Assembly (NCBI RefSeq): GCF_028993575.1
Contig: NZ_CP118615.1
Coordinates: 4,059,001 to 4,123,000 of the forward strand
Reading direction: 5' to 3'
Source of the DNA: Micromonospora cathayae
GTDB lineage: Bacteria > Actinomycetota > Actinomycetes > Mycobacteriales > Micromonosporaceae
Length of the DNA: 64,000 nucleotides
Shown in pieces: positions 43,272 to 53,013 of this stretch. Under the pieces are notes generated by a model. The model did not search any database, was not told where the DNA came from, and saw nothing but the letters and a program-made list of their open reading frames with translations. The position numbers were made by a program, and so were the translations under genes. Position 1 is the first letter of the stretch. The number at the start of each line of letters is the position of its first letter.

Positions 43272-45712
43272 TGTCGGTCACCCCTCCGGCCGCCGGACAC
43301 CCCGCCGACGAACCGTCGCCGCCGTCCACGTCCGCCGCGCCGACCGCGCCGTCCACGTCCGCCACGTCGACCGGGCCCGACCCGTCGGCCGAGGCCGGCC
43401 GGCGGGTCGGCGCCACCTACCGGGTGCAGGTGCGGCCCGACTTCGACCTGACCGCCACCGCCGGGCTGGCCGACTACCTCGCCGACCTGGGCGTCACCCA
43501 CCTGTACAGCGCGCCGCTGCTGACCGCCACCCCCGGCTCGGCGCACGGCTACGACGTGGTCGACCACCGGGCGGTCAACCCGGAACTCGGCGGCGAGGAC
43601 GGCCGGCGGCGGCTGGTCGCCGCGTTGCGCGCGGCCGGGCTCGGCCTGGTCGTGGACATCGTGCCCAACCACGCCGGGGTGGCCCGCCCGGCGGCCAACC
43701 CGGCCTGGTGGGACGTGCTGCGCGCCGGCCGCGACTCGGCGTACGCGCACTGGTTCGACATCAACTGGGACGCCGGCCGGCTGCTGCTGCCGGTGCTCGC
43801 CGACAGCCCGGACGCGCTGGACGACCTGACCCTGGCCGACGGGGAGCTGCGCTACCACGAGCACCGCTTCCCGGTCGCCGACGGCACCGGCGACGGCAGT
43901 CCCCGGGAGGTGCACGACCGGCAGCACTACCAGCTGGTCTCCTGGCGGCGCGGCGACACCGAACTGACGTACCGCCGGTTCTTCGCCGTCTCCGACCTGG
44001 CCGGGCTGCGGGTGGAGGACCCGGACGTGTTCACCGCCACCCACGCGGAGATCCTGCGCTGGGCGGCGGCCGGCGAGGTCGACGGCATCCGGGTCGACCA
44101 CCCGGACGGGCTGCGCGACCCGGCCGGCTACCTGGCCCGGCTGCGCGCCGAAGCGCCCGACGCCTGGCTGGTGGTGGAGAAGATCCTCGAGTACGGCGAG
44201 GAACTGCCGGACTGGCCGGTCGACGGCACCACCGGCTACGACGCGCTCGCCCCGGTCGGCGGGCTCTTCGTCGACCGGCGCGCCGAGGACGACTTCACCG
44301 TCCTGGACACCCGGATCACCGGGCGGGCCACCTCCTGGCCCGAGCTGATCCACACCACCAAACTGGCCGCCGCCACCCGGCTGCTCGCCGCCGAGCTGAC
44401 CCGGCTGGCCGCGCTCGCCCCGGAGGTGGACCGGGAGTCCGCCCGCGCCGCGCTGGCCGAACTGGCCGCCTGCTTCCCGGTGTACCGGGGCTACCCGCCG
44501 GACGGCAGCCGGCACCTGGCCGCCGCTCGCGCCGAGGCGGGCCGCCGCCGCCCGGACCTGACCGCCGCCCTGGACGCGCTCACCGCCCGGCTGCGCGACC
44601 CCGACGACGAACTCGGCCAGCGGTTCCCGCAGCTCACCGGCGCGGTGATGGCCAAGGGCGTGGAGGACACCGCCTACTACCGGTGGAGCCGGTTCGTCGC
44701 GCTCAACGAGGTGGGCGGCAGCCCGGTCCACTTCGGTACCCCACCGGAGGAGTTCCACCGGTTCGCCGCCGCCCGGCTGCGCCGCTGGCCCCGGGCGATG
44801 ACCACGCTCTCCACCCACGACACCAAACGCGCCGAGGACGTCCGGGCCCGGCTGGCGGTGCTGTCCGAGCTGCCGGACCGCTGGGCCGGGCAGGTCGGCG
44901 ACTGGATGCGGGAGGTGCCGCTGCCCGACCCGGCCTTCGCCCATCTGCTCTGGCAGACCGTGGTCGGGGCCTGGCCGATCGACCGGGACCGGCTGCACGG
45001 GTATGTGCAGAAGGCCGCCCGGGAGGCCGCCGCCGCCACGACCTGGGCCGACCCGGACCCGGTCTTCGAGCGCGCCCTGCACGCCCTGGTCGACCGGATG
45101 TACGACGACCCCGGGCTGCACCACTCGATCACCGCGTTCGCCGAGGAGATCACCTGGGCCGGCTGGTCCAACTCGCTCGGCCAGAAACTCGTCCAGTTGG
45201 CGATGCCCGGGGTGCCCGACACGTACCAGGGCACCGAACTGTGGGACAACTCCCTGGTCGACCCGGACAACCGCCGCCCGGTCGACTTCGCCGTACGCCG
45301 GGACCTGCTGGCCCGCCTCGACGCCGGCTGGCGGCCACCGGTCGACGCCAGCGGCGCGGCGAAACTGCTGGTGGTGTCGCGGACCCTGCGGCTGCGTCGG
45401 GACCGGCCGGAGCTGTTCACCGACCACCGGCCGCTGCCGGCGCGCGGCCCGGCGGCGGCGCACGCGGTCTGCTTCGACACCGGCGGCGCGCTCGCCGTCG
45501 CCACCCGGCTGCCGCTGGGGCTGGCCCGGCGCGGTGGCTGGGGCGACACGACCGTGTCACTTCCCGTCAACCAGATGACCGAGCTGTTCACCGGACGGGT
45601 CTACGCTGGTCCCCGGGTGCCGCTGGGCGATCTGCTGGGCAGTTACCCCGTCGCGTTGCTGGCTCCGGTCGAGCCGGCGTCCGCTCCCGCCGAAACCGGG
45701 GAGACCGCATGA
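43271..45712 (+). CDS. treY: Maltooligosyltrehalose synthase
   Basis: An 813-residue GH13 enzyme that turns the reducing end of maltooligosaccharides into an alpha,alpha-trehalosyl end. The catalytic-like motifs are GIRVDHPDGLRDP, VVEKILEYGEELP and TTLSTHDTKRAEDVRARL. MAKGVEDTAYYRWSR is a hallmark of TreY. A 40-residue low-complexity Ser/Thr/Ala leader precedes the enzyme. The frame runs open far upstream through glgX, but the ATG at the TGATG overlap is the sensible start. The last codons overlap the treZ ATG (ATGA), so translation is coupled through three genes. Confidence 0.95.
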
Positions 45713-47439
45713 CCGAATTCACCGTCTGGGCACCGCACGCCACCCGGGTCCGGCTGCGGATCGGCACCCGGGACCGGGACATGGTCGCCGGCAGCGGCGG
45801 CTGGTGGCACACCGAGGTGCCCGACGCCGGCCCCGGCACCGACTACGCGTACCTGCTCGACGACGACGAGCGGGCCCTGCCGGACCCGCGTTCGCGCTGG
45901 CAGCCGGCGGGCGTGCACGGCCCCAGCCGGGTCTACGACCACGCCGCCTTCGACTGGCAGGACCAGGCGTGGACCGGCCGGCAACTGCCCGGCAGCATCC
46001 TGTACGAACTGCACGTCGGCACGTTCACCCCGGAAGGCACCTTCGACGCGGCCGTCGAACGCCTCGACCACCTGGTCGACCTCGGAGTGGACCTGATCGA
46101 GCTGCTCCCGGTCAACGCCTTCAACGGCGAGTACAACTGGGGCTACGACGGGGTGTGCTGGTACGCCCCGCACCACGCCTACGGCGGCCCGGACGGGCTG
46201 AAGCGGCTGGTCGACGCGGCCCACCGCAAGGGCCTCGGGGTGATCCTCGACGTGGTGCACAACCACTTCGGCCCGTCCGGGGCGTACGCGCCGATGTTCG
46301 GGCCGTACCTGGCCGAGCAGAGCAACACCTGGGGGCGGTCGGTCAACCTCGACGGCCCGCACTCCGACGAGGTACGCCGGTACATCGTCGACAGCGTGCT
46401 GATGTGGCTGCGCGACTACCACGTCGACGGGCTGCGGCTGGACGCGGTGCACGCGCTGGTCGACCACCGGGCCACCCCGCTGCTGGAGGAGCTGGCCGTC
46501 GAGGTGGAGTCCCTCGCCACCCACCTGGGCCGGCCGCTGTCGCTGATCGCCGAGTCCGACCTCAACGACCCCCGGCTGATCACCCCCCGGGAGGCGGGCG
46601 GGCTCGGGCTGCACGCCCAGTGGAACGACGACGCCCACCACGCCCTGCACACCCTGCTCACCGGGGAACGGCAGGGCTACTACGCCGACTTCGGCTCGCT
46701 GGACTGCCTGGCCGAGGTGCTCACCGGCGGCTTCTTCCACGCCGGCACCTGGTCCAGCTTCCGGAACCGCACCCACGGCCGGCCGGTGGACCGGCAGCGG
46801 GTGCCGGGGCACCGGTTCGTGGCGTACCTGCAGAACCACGACCAGATCGGCAACCGGGCCACCGGCGACCGGATCTCCGCCACGCTCTCCCCGGGGCTGC
46901 TGCGGGTCGGCGCGATGCTGCTGCTGACCGCCCCGTTCACCCCGATGCTGTTCATGGGGGAGGAGTGGGGGGCGAGCACGCCCTGGCAGTTCTTCACCAG
47001 CCACCCGGAGCCGGAACTGGCCGCCGCGGTCGCCACCGGCCGTCGCCGGGAGTTCGCCGCGCACGGCTGGCCGCCCGGTGACGTGCCGGACCCGCAGGAC
47101 CGGCAGACCTTCGTCCGGTCCCGGCTGGACTGGGCCGAGCTGGACAAGCCCGAGCACCGGGAGCTGCTGGACTTCCACCGGCGGCTGATCGCGTTGCGCA
47201 AGGCCCGCGCAGACCTGTCCGACCCCCGGCTGGACCGGGTCGAGGTCCGGCACGGGGACCGGTTCCTCATCGTCCGGCGCGGGGAGTGCCTGGTGGTGGC
47301 GAACCTCGCCGACCGGCCGCAGCGGATCAACCTGCCCGGGGTGGTACGCCAGGTGCTGCTCGCCACCGGCACCGGGGTGACCGTGATGCGGGACGGACTG
47401 CAACTGCCCGCGGAGACCGCCGCCATCGTCGCGCTGTGA
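45709..47439 (+). CDS. treZ: Maltooligosyltrehalose trehalohydrolase
   Basis: A 576-residue GH13 enzyme that releases trehalose from the TreY product. It has an N-terminal E-set/CBM48 domain, a barrel, and a C-terminal domain. Motifs: GLRLDAVHALVD (nucleophile Asp), LIAESDLNDPRL (acid Glu) and LQNHDQIGNRATGDR (second Asp region). Other family matches are LIELLPVNAFNGEYNWGYDG and MLFMGEEWGASTPWQFF. The start overlaps treY by four bases. Together with GlgX and TreY it completes the glycogen-to-trehalose route, often used for osmotic or stress protection. Confidence 0.95.
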   Translation: MTEFTVWAPHATRVRLRIGTRDRDMVAGSGGWWHTEVPDAGPGTDYAYLLDDDERALPDPRSRWQPAGVHGPSRVYDHAAFDWQDQAWTGRQLPGSILYELHVGTFTPEGTFDAAVERLDHLVDLGVDLIELLPVNAFNGEYNWGYDGVCWYAPHHAYGGPDGLKRLVDAAHRKGLGVILDVVHNHFGPSGAYAPMFGPYLAEQSNTWGRSVNLDGPHSDEVRRYIVDSVLMWLRDYHVDGLRLDAVHALVDHRATPLLEELAVEVESLATHLGRPLSLIAESDLNDPRLITPREAGGLGLHAQWNDDAHHALHTLLTGERQGYYADFGSLDCLAEVLTGGFFHAGTWSSFRNRTHGRPVDRQRVPGHRFVAYLQNHDQIGNRATGDRISATLSPGLLRVGAMLLLTAPFTPMLFMGEEWGASTPWQFFTSHPEPELAAAVATGRRREFAAHGWPPGDVPDPQDRQTFVRSRLDWAELDKPEHRELLDFHRRLIALRKARADLSDPRLDRVEVRHGDRFLIVRRGECLVVANLADRPQRINLPGVVRQVLLATGTGVTVMRDGLQLPAETAAIVAL

Positions 47440-47446
47440 CCCGGTC

Positions 47447-47482
47447 ATGCCCGGCGGGACCGGTCGATGTCCCGCCGGGCAT
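47447..47482 (+). terminator. Hairpin terminator after treZ
   Basis: ATGCCCGGCGGGAC and GTCCCGCCGGGCAT are perfect 14-bp arms around an eight-base loop, seven bases after the treZ stop and immediately before lspA. Confidence 0.8.
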
Positions 47483-47497
47483 GCCAGACTTGGCGGA

Positions 47498-48106
47498 ATG
47501 AGCGAGCGTACGGTGACCGACGGGACGGCCCCGGACACGGCCGACACCCCCGACGCCCCAGACCCCTCCGGCACCGCCCGGGGGCAGCGGTGGAGCCGGC
47601 ACGCGCCCCGGCTGGTGGCCGGCATCGCGGTCGCCGTGGTCGCCGCCGACCAGCTGTCGAAATGGTGGGCCGAGTCGACCCTCACCCGGGGCGAACGGAC
47701 CCCGCTGCTCGGCGACGCGCTGGGCGTCCAGCTCATCTACAACCCGGGTGCGGCCCTGTCGATCGGCGCGGGGGCGACCTGGATCTTCACCATCGTCACC
47801 GCCGTCGGGGTGCTGGTCGGCCTCTGGTACGCGTGGCGGGTGCGGTCCCGGGCCTGGGCGGTGCCGCTGGGGCTGATCCTCGGGGGCGCGACCACCCACC
47901 TCGGCGACCGGCTGTTCCGGGAGCCGTCGTTCGGTCAGGGCCACGTCGTCGACTTCATCGCCTACTTCGACTGGTTCATCGGCAACGTGGCGGACATCGC
48001 CATCGTCGTCGGGGCGGTCCTGTTCCTCGTCCTCACCTGGCGCGGGTCGACGTTCCGTCCGGAGCCCGACCCCGGGCCGGCGGAACCGGCCACCGGACGG
48101 CCGTAG
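47498..48106 (+). CDS. lspA: Lipoprotein signal peptidase (signal peptidase II)
   Basis: A 202-residue membrane aspartyl peptidase that cleaves the signal peptide of lipidated prolipoproteins. Four membrane helices; AADQLSKWW (first conserved box), LIYNPGAALSIGAG, GGATTHLGDRLFR (first catalytic Asp) and DWFIGNVADIAI (second catalytic Asp). A 40-residue low-complexity acidic leader precedes helix 1. The chosen ATG comes right behind the treZ terminator hairpin and has no clear ribosome site. GGATTH replaces the usual GGALGN, a moderate deviation in an otherwise typical protein. Confidence 0.9.
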   Translation: MSERTVTDGTAPDTADTPDAPDPSGTARGQRWSRHAPRLVAGIAVAVVAADQLSKWWAESTLTRGERTPLLGDALGVQLIYNPGAALSIGAGATWIFTIVTAVGVLVGLWYAWRVRSRAWAVPLGLILGGATTHLGDRLFREPSFGQGHVVDFIAYFDWFIGNVADIAIVVGAVLFLVLTWRGSTFRPEPDPGPAEPATGRP

Positions 48107-48233
48107 CGTGGCGGACGTCACCGAGGGGGGAGGTCACCCCGCGGCCACCGACCGTCCGCCGCTGCCGGCGGGAGTACGAACTTCTCCGGGACCGGGTCCT
48201 GACCGGGCTGCGGGTGAACGCGGCCGCGCTGCC

Positions 48234-48770
48234 GTGACCGGCCCGGCGCAGCCGGCGGTCCGGTTACGGCCGGTCGTCGAGGCGGACCTGGCGATGTTCC
48301 GGCGCTTCCTCGTCGAGCCGGGCCTGATCGGGCTCGACTGGGCCGGCTTCCGCGATGCCGGCGCGCCGGGCCGGCGGTTCGCCACCGACGGCTACCTCGG
48401 TCCGGACGACGGCCGCCTGGTGGTGGAGGTCGAGGCGGAGCAGGTGGCGGCCGGTTTCGTCAGCTACACCGCGGGGTCGTACGGCGGGCTGGCCCGGCAC
48501 TGGGAGATCGGCATCGCGCTGCTGCCCGAGTGGCGCGGGCGGGGCATCGGCTGGCGGGCCCAGGCGATGCTGGCCGACTACCTGTTCGCGCACACCCCGG
48601 CCCAGCGCGTCCAGGCCGGCACCCACCCGGAGAACGTCGCCGAGCAGCGGGCGCTGGAGAAGGCCGGGTTCCGGTTCGAGGGCGTCATCCGGTCGTGCGA
48701 GTTCCGGGCCGGCCGGTGGCGCGACGGTCACCTCTACAGCCGGCTGCGCGACGACCCGTCCCCGGGCTGA
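48234..48770 (+). CDS. GNAT-family N-acetyltransferase
   Basis: About 178 residues of GNAT fold. VRLRPVVEADLAMFRRFLV is the first strand and helix, and IALLPEWRGRGIGWRAQAMLADYLF the acetyl-CoA pyrophosphate loop (R-G-x-G-x-G/A), followed by HPENVAEQRALEKAGFRFEG, typical of RimJ/RimL-like enzymes. Whether the acceptor is an amine, antibiotic or protein cannot be told. The start is uncertain: this GTG fits the family N-terminus but has no ribosome site; a GTG at 48108 would add 42 disordered residues. The convergent ligase gene ends seven bases downstream. Confidence 0.85.
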   Translation: MTGPAQPAVRLRPVVEADLAMFRRFLVEPGLIGLDWAGFRDAGAPGRRFATDGYLGPDDGRLVVEVEAEQVAAGFVSYTAGSYGGLARHWEIGIALLPEWRGRGIGWRAQAMLADYLFAHTPAQRVQAGTHPENVAEQRALEKAGFRFEGVIRSCEFRAGRWRDGHLYSRLRDDPSPG

Positions 48771-48777
48771 GTCCCGC

Positions 48778-50256
48778 TCAGGGCAGCGGCCACTCGTGGA
48801 CCGGCCGGTTGGCGTGCATCAGCTCGACGTAGTGGCCCACCATCCGGCGCAGCGCCTCCGGCCGGTCCAGGTGGTCCTCGGACTCGAACCGGTGCAACGT
48901 GGCCACCTGCCAGGTCGCCCCGTTGCGGCCGGTCAGGCAGCGCTGCTCGATGATGCCGAGCAGCCGGTCCCGTTCGGCCGGGGCCACCCCCCACCGGTCC
49001 AGGCCGTGGTGGGCCAGCGGCAGCAGCCGGCGCAGCACCAGCTCGGTGGCCGGCAGGTAGCCCAGTCCGGGCCAGAACACCCGGGCGTCGATGCCGTGCC
49101 GGGCGCAGCTCTGGAAGTTCTCCTCGGCGGCGCTGAACGACATCTGCGACCACAGCGGCCGGTCCGCCTCGGCGAGCGCCCGGACCAGCCCGAAGTAGAA
49201 GGCCCCGTTGGCGACGGTGTCCAGCACGGTCGGGCCGGCCGGCAGCACCCGGTTCTCCACCCGCAGGTGGGGTCGGCCGCGCAGCACGTCGTAGACCGGC
49301 CGGTTCCAGCGGTAGATGGTGCCGTTGTGCAGGCGCAGCTCGGCCAGCTTCGGCACGTCCCCGGCGGCGAGGGTCTCGGCCGGGTCCTCCGGGTCGCAGA
49401 TCGGCAGCAGCGCCGGGTAGTAGCGGACGTTCTCCTCGAACAGGTCGAAAACACTGGTGATCCAGCGTTCCCCGAACCACACCCGGGGGCGTACCCCCTG
49501 GGCCTTGATCTCCTCCGCCCGGGTGTCGGTGGCCTGCTCGAACAACGGGATGCGGGTCTCCCGCCACAGCTCCCGACCGAACAGCAGCGGCGCGTTCGCG
49601 CCGAGCGCCACCTGGATCCCGGCGATGGCCTGCGCGGCGTTCCAGTAGTCGGCGAACTGGGCCGGGCTGACCTGGAGGTGGAACTGGGTGCTGGTGCAGG
49701 CCGCCTCGGGGGTGATCGTGTCGGCGGTGGTCACCAGCCGCTCCACCCCGTTGATCGCGATCCGCAGGTCCTCGCCGCGGGCGGCGAAGATCTGCTCGTT
49801 GAGCAGCCGGTAACGCGGGTTCGCCGACAGCGTCCCGGCGGTCAGGTGCTCGGGACGCAGCGTCGGCAGGATACCGATCATGACCATGTGCGCGCCGAGC
49901 GCGCGGGCCTTCTCCTCGGCGGCGTTCAGGCTGGCCCGGACGTGCTCCTCGAACTCGGCGGTGCCGGTGCCGGCCAGCCGGCGGGGCGCGACGTTGATCT
50001 CCACGTTGAACTGGCCCAGCTCGGTCTGGAAACTCGGGTCGGCCACCGCGGGGAGCACGTCGGCGTTGCGCATCGACGGCATCCCGGCGTCGTCGACCAG
50101 GTTCAACTCGATCTCCAGCCCGGTCGTCGGGCGCTCGAAGTCGAACCGGGACTCCCGCAGCATCTCCGCGAAGACGTCCAGACAACGACGGACCTTCTCC
50201 CGGTAGCGGGCCCGGTCCTCCCGTGTGAAGGTTCGTACGCCGACGTCCTCGCCCAT
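48778..50256 (-). CDS. Glutamate-cysteine ligase family protein
   Basis: A 492-residue carboxylate-amine ligase of the actinobacterial 'GCS2-like' group. GLEIELNLVDDAGMPSM, ELGQFNVEINVAPRRL, ACTSTQFHLQVSP, WFGERWITSVFDLFEENV and RVENRVLPAGPT align with the ATP/Mg and substrate-binding elements of glutamate-cysteine ligases. Actinobacteria lack glutathione, so the true product may be another gamma-glutamyl compound. It could be ergothioneine-related, but no egtBCD genes are near. It is the only gene on the minus strand here. Start ATG is from the family alignment. Confidence 0.88.
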   Translation of the reverse strand: MGEDVGVRTFTREDRARYREKVRRCLDVFAEMLRESRFDFERPTTGLEIELNLVDDAGMPSMRNADVLPAVADPSFQTELGQFNVEINVAPRRLAGTGTAEFEEHVRASLNAAEEKARALGAHMVMIGILPTLRPEHLTAGTLSANPRYRLLNEQIFAARGEDLRIAINGVERLVTTADTITPEAACTSTQFHLQVSPAQFADYWNAAQAIAGIQVALGANAPLLFGRELWRETRIPLFEQATDTRAEEIKAQGVRPRVWFGERWITSVFDLFEENVRYYPALLPICDPEDPAETLAAGDVPKLAELRLHNGTIYRWNRPVYDVLRGRPHLRVENRVLPAGPTVLDTVANGAFYFGLVRALAEADRPLWSQMSFSAAEENFQSCARHGIDARVFWPGLGYLPATELVLRRLLPLAHHGLDRWGVAPAERDRLLGIIEQRCLTGRNGATWQVATLHRFESEDHLDRPEALRRMVGHYVELMHANRPVHEWPLP

Positions 50257-50422
50257 GGTCACCACCCTGTCACCCCTGGCGTGTTTAACCTCGCACGGGC
50301 CGGACCAAACCTGAAGGACCGAAGGTCCCTTTGTGCCCCCGACGCGTTCCCCGCGCGGACGGCCCGGCGTGATCCGGGTCGCGCCGCCGCCGGCCCCGCG
50401 CCGGGGTACCCGCTGCGGCCCC

Positions 50423-50428
50423 TAACAT
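50423..50428 (+). promoter_or_regulatory. Candidate -10 element of the DUF3817 gene
   Basis: TAACAT lies 24 bases before the GTG, leaving room for the GGAAGGGGAG ribosome site. No clear -35. Confidence 0.35.
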
Positions 50429-50452
50429 GGCCCGGACGGAAGGGGAGCGGAC

Positions 50453-50791
50453 GTGCGCGAGAAGGTGACCCGGTGGTTCCGGGTGGTGGCCGTCGCCGAG
50501 GCGTTCTCCTGGCTGGCACTGCTGCTGGCGATGGCGGTCAAGTACGGTCCGCCCGGCAACGAGATCGGCGTACAGATCACCGGGCCGGTGCACGGCGGGC
50601 TCTTCGTCGCGTACGGCGGACTGGCCCTGCTGGTCGCGTGGCTGCACCGGTGGAGCTGGCCGACCACCGCGCTGGCCCTGGTCTGCGCCGTACCGCCGTT
50701 CGCGACGCTGGCCTTCGAGCGGTGGGCCCGCCGGCGGGGCCGGCTCGCCGCCGCCCCGGAGCTGGCCCGGAGCCCCGTTCCGCTGGGCTGA
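50453..50791 (+). CDS. DUF3817 membrane protein
   Basis: A 112-residue protein with three membrane helices in DUF3817 style. FRVVAVAEAFSWLALLLAMAVK forms helix 1; a conserved GPVHGGLFVAYGGLALLVAW forms helix 2; helix 3 follows. Function is unknown in the family. The tail is basic. The GTG has an excellent GGAAGGGGAG ribosome site. It is divergent from the ligase and convergent with sigC. Confidence 0.88.
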   Translation: MREKVTRWFRVVAVAEAFSWLALLLAMAVKYGPPGNEIGVQITGPVHGGLFVAYGGLALLVAWLHRWSWPTTALALVCAVPPFATLAFERWARRRGRLAAAPELARSPVPLG

Positions 50792-50811
50792 CCGCGCCCC
50801 CTCCGGGAACG

Positions 50812-51393
50812 TCAGCCGGCGACGCTGCGTCCGGGGCCGGCCGACTCCCGCATCCCGGCGACCAGGTCCTCCCGGGCCCGGGCCACCCGGGAGCGGATCG
50901 TGCCGACCGGACAGTTGCAGACCTCGGCGGCCTCGGCGTAGGAGAGCCCGAGCAGTTGGGTCGCGATGAACGCCTCCCGCCGCTGCGGGGCCAACCCGTC
51001 CAGCAGGTCCCGTAACGCCACCTGCTCGTCGAGGACGGCGGAGCCCTGCCGGAACGCGGCCACCTCCGCCGCCGACTGCCAGTCGTCGAGCCGGGCCTGC
51101 GGCGGGCGGCGGGCGGCCGAGCGGAGATGGTCGGCGGCCACCCGTCGGGCGATCGCCAGCAACCAGGTCCGCGCCGTGGACCGGGCCGCGAACCGGGGCA
51201 GCGCCCGCATCGCCCGCAGGTACGTCTCCTGGGCCAGGTCGTCGGCCTCCACCGGATTGACCAGATAGGCCAGGAAACGGTGCACGTCCCGGTGGGTCAC
51301 CTCGACGAAGCGGGTGGCGGCCCGCCGGTCCCCGGTCTTTGCCGCCAGCGCGAGCCGGGTAACGGTCTCGTCGTCGGCCCGCTCGGCGAACAT
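50812..51393 (-). CDS. sigC: ECF sigma factor, SigC-like
   Basis: A 193-residue extracytoplasmic-function sigma factor. Region 2 is FVEVTHRDVHRFLAYLVNPVEADDLAQETYLRAMRALPRFAARSTARTW-like (quoted here in part: DDLAQETYLRAMRALPRF, SARTWLLAIARRV-type), and region 4 has LLGLSYAEAAEVCNCPVGTIRSRVARARE. Overall it follows Mycobacterium SigC. Such sigma factors direct small stress or metal regulons. A zf-HC2 membrane protein is divergent and may be its anti-sigma factor. No ribosome site is present; TAATCT seven bases before the ATG indicates a leaderless mRNA. Confidence 0.9.
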   Translation of the reverse strand: MFAERADDETVTRLALAAKTGDRRAATRFVEVTHRDVHRFLAYLVNPVEADDLAQETYLRAMRALPRFAARSTARTWLLAIARRVAADHLRSAARRPPQARLDDWQSAAEVAAFRQGSAVLDEQVALRDLLDGLAPQRREAFIATQLLGLSYAEAAEVCNCPVGTIRSRVARAREDLVAGMRESAGPGRSVAG

Positions 51394-51400
51394 GCGGCAC

Positions 51401-51406
51401 AGATTA
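51401..51406 (-). promoter_or_regulatory. -10 element for a leaderless sigC transcript
   Basis: TAATCT on the minus strand, exactly seven bases before the ATG of the sigma factor. A strong TANNNT match. Confidence 0.5.
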
Positions 51407-51485
51407 CCCGTACGTCCGAGCTGATGGGGGAACCGACGGCGCGCCGGGGTGGCAGCGGCGTGGCGCGGTCGGCCACCATGGGCGG

Positions 51486-52232
51486 GTGAACTGCGCTTCC
51501 TGCCGGGACGCCCTGTCGGCCCGCCTCGACGGCGAGGAGTCACCGGGGGAGGGCCCGGCGCTCGACGCCCACCTGGCGTCCTGCCCGTCCTGCCGCCGGT
51601 GGTACGACGACGCTGCGGAGGTCGGCCGGCTGCTGCGGGTCGCCCTGCCGACGCCGCCGTCGCGGGGGATCCCCGACAGCGTGCTGGCGGTGGCTCCGAG
51701 CCCGTGGTGGGCGCGACTGTCCCGGACCCTGTACGGGCTGCTCGGCGTGCTGGGCGCCGGTCAGTTCCTGCTCGGGGTGACCCAGATCGGGGCCCTGGCC
51801 CGGGGCACCCACACCCACACCGACCAGGTCGCCAGCGCCGGCCACCTGTGGCACGAGTCGGCGGCGTGGAACCTCGCCATCGGCGCGGCGTTCGGGCTCA
51901 TCGCGGCGCGACGGGTCCGGCCGGCGGCGATGGTCCCGGTGCTGACCGTGTTCGTCGCCGTGCTGACCCTGCTCAGCCTCGGTGACGTCGGGGCCGGACG
52001 GGTCCAGGTGGCCTGGTTGCTCAGTCACGGGTTCCTCATCGCCGGCTACGGGGTGCTGCTGCTGTTGCGGCATCCGCTGCTGGACTTCGGTGACCCGCCC
52101 ACCGGCCCCCGCTCCGGCCGGTGGCGGCCGGTCTTCGACGACCCGGCCGACGAGGCGGCGGACCTGCCGGGGCCGTCCGGTCGCCGGTGGGCGCCGGGCA
52201 GCCCCACGCCCACCCGCCGTGAGGTGGCCTGA
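51486..52232 (+). CDS. zf-HC2 membrane protein, probable anti-sigma factor
   Basis: A 248-residue protein. The first 45 residues form a zf-HC2 zinc-binding anti-sigma domain (MNCASCRDALSARLDGEE, then HLASCPSCRRWYDD). Four or five membrane helices follow (about residues 70-195), ending in a disordered Pro/Arg-rich tail. H-x3-C-x2-C anti-sigma domains bind ECF sigma factors, and its position divergent from sigC makes it the natural regulator. The membrane part resembles the DUF4396/heliorhodopsin-like helper or copper-related anti-sigma group in topology only. The GTG start fits. Confidence 0.87.
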   Translation: MNCASCRDALSARLDGEESPGEGPALDAHLASCPSCRRWYDDAAEVGRLLRVALPTPPSRGIPDSVLAVAPSPWWARLSRTLYGLLGVLGAGQFLLGVTQIGALARGTHTHTDQVASAGHLWHESAAWNLAIGAAFGLIAARRVRPAAMVPVLTVFVAVLTLLSLGDVGAGRVQVAWLLSHGFLIAGYGVLLLLRHPLLDFGDPPTGPRSGRWRPVFDDPADEAADLPGPSGRRWAPGSPTPTRREVA

Positions 52233-52257
52233 CCGCCGCAGCCGGAACCGCTGATGC

Positions 52258-52800
52258 TCAGACGACGATCACGAGGACCAGCAGGGACACCACCACCAGC
52301 ACGCCGAGGGCGGCCTGGAGCAGCAGCGGCGGCCCGAGGTGCGACCAGACCGTCGGCGGGCGCGGGGTCAACCACTGGGTGGTGGTGATGTTGACGATCC
52401 GCTCGATCCGGGGCGGCAGGTCCGGGTCGCCCTGGTCGCGGAGGGTGAGCTGGACGTGGTCGCCGGGGTGCACCGCGCTCTGCGCCAGGTGACCGTGCAG
52501 CTCGACCTCGTAGAGCTGACCGTCGGTGTCGCGCAACCGGACCGGGGTGACCAGGAACTCCGGCCCCTTCTTCAGGTCCTTCCACTTGCGTCGGGCGCCC
52601 GCGCCGCCGGCGGCCTTGAGCACCGTGCGTACCAGCAGGGTCAGCAACTGCACCACGCCGGCCGCCGTCACCACCGCCACCAGGATCGGCTGCGCCACCC
52701 GCATCTCCCGGGTGTAGCCGTCCATGAAACGGACCACCCGCCCGGTGAAGATCCTGCCGGTGGGGCGGAGGATCCGCGGGCGTCGGAGGTCGCTGTCCAT
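52258..52800 (-). CDS. Membrane protein with OB-like central domain
   Basis: A 180-residue protein. A cytoplasmic N-terminus (IFTGRVVRFMDGYTREM) leads to helix 1 (about 40-62), a beta-rich soluble domain (about 75-150, GPEFLVTPVRLRDTDGQLYEVELHG), and a C-terminal helix ending in VVVSLLVLVIVV. Not recognised as a named family; the soluble part looks like an OB/NfeD-like barrel. The ATG is used. An upstream ATG (52866) would add 22 residues across an operator-like palindrome and is less likely. Confidence 0.6.
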   Translation of the reverse strand: MDSDLRRPRILRPTGRIFTGRVVRFMDGYTREMRVAQPILVAVVTAAGVVQLLTLLVRTVLKAAGGAGARRKWKDLKKGPEFLVTPVRLRDTDGQLYEVELHGHLAQSAVHPGDHVQLTLRDQGDPDLPPRIERIVNITTTQWLTPRPPTVWSHLGPPLLLQAALGVLVVVSLLVLVIVV

Positions 52801-52831
52801 CGTCGTCACCACCGATTGTTCTGTTCTGTAC

Positions 52832-52846
52832 ACCGATCGTATCGGT
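52832..52846. promoter_or_regulatory. ACCGAT-CGT-ATCGGT palindrome
   Basis: A perfect 6-bp inverted repeat with a three-base centre about 35 bases upstream of the membrane-protein start. A third half-site, ACCGATT, lies closer to the gene (near 52811). The intervening sequence CTGTTCTGTAC is AT-richer. Typical of a repressor operator. Confidence 0.45.
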
Positions 52847-53013
52847 CGACCGGGGTTGAACCACATGAGTGAACCCCTCACGCGTACGGCGCGTCGCCGG
52901 TGCCGGCCGCCGTGGTCTTCCGCCGCAGGAACGTCCGGGTCGCGGCAGCGGCGATCAGGTGACAACCGCAGCGGCGCGGGTAAGCGCGGGGCCGAGCCGG
53001 AAAGGGGTCGAGC

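Noticed and set aside
48108..48233. Separate small gene between lspA and the GNAT gene
   Set aside because: The frame ending at 48237 has no usable start with a ribosome site; the segment is better seen as leader or an N-terminal extension of the GNAT protein.
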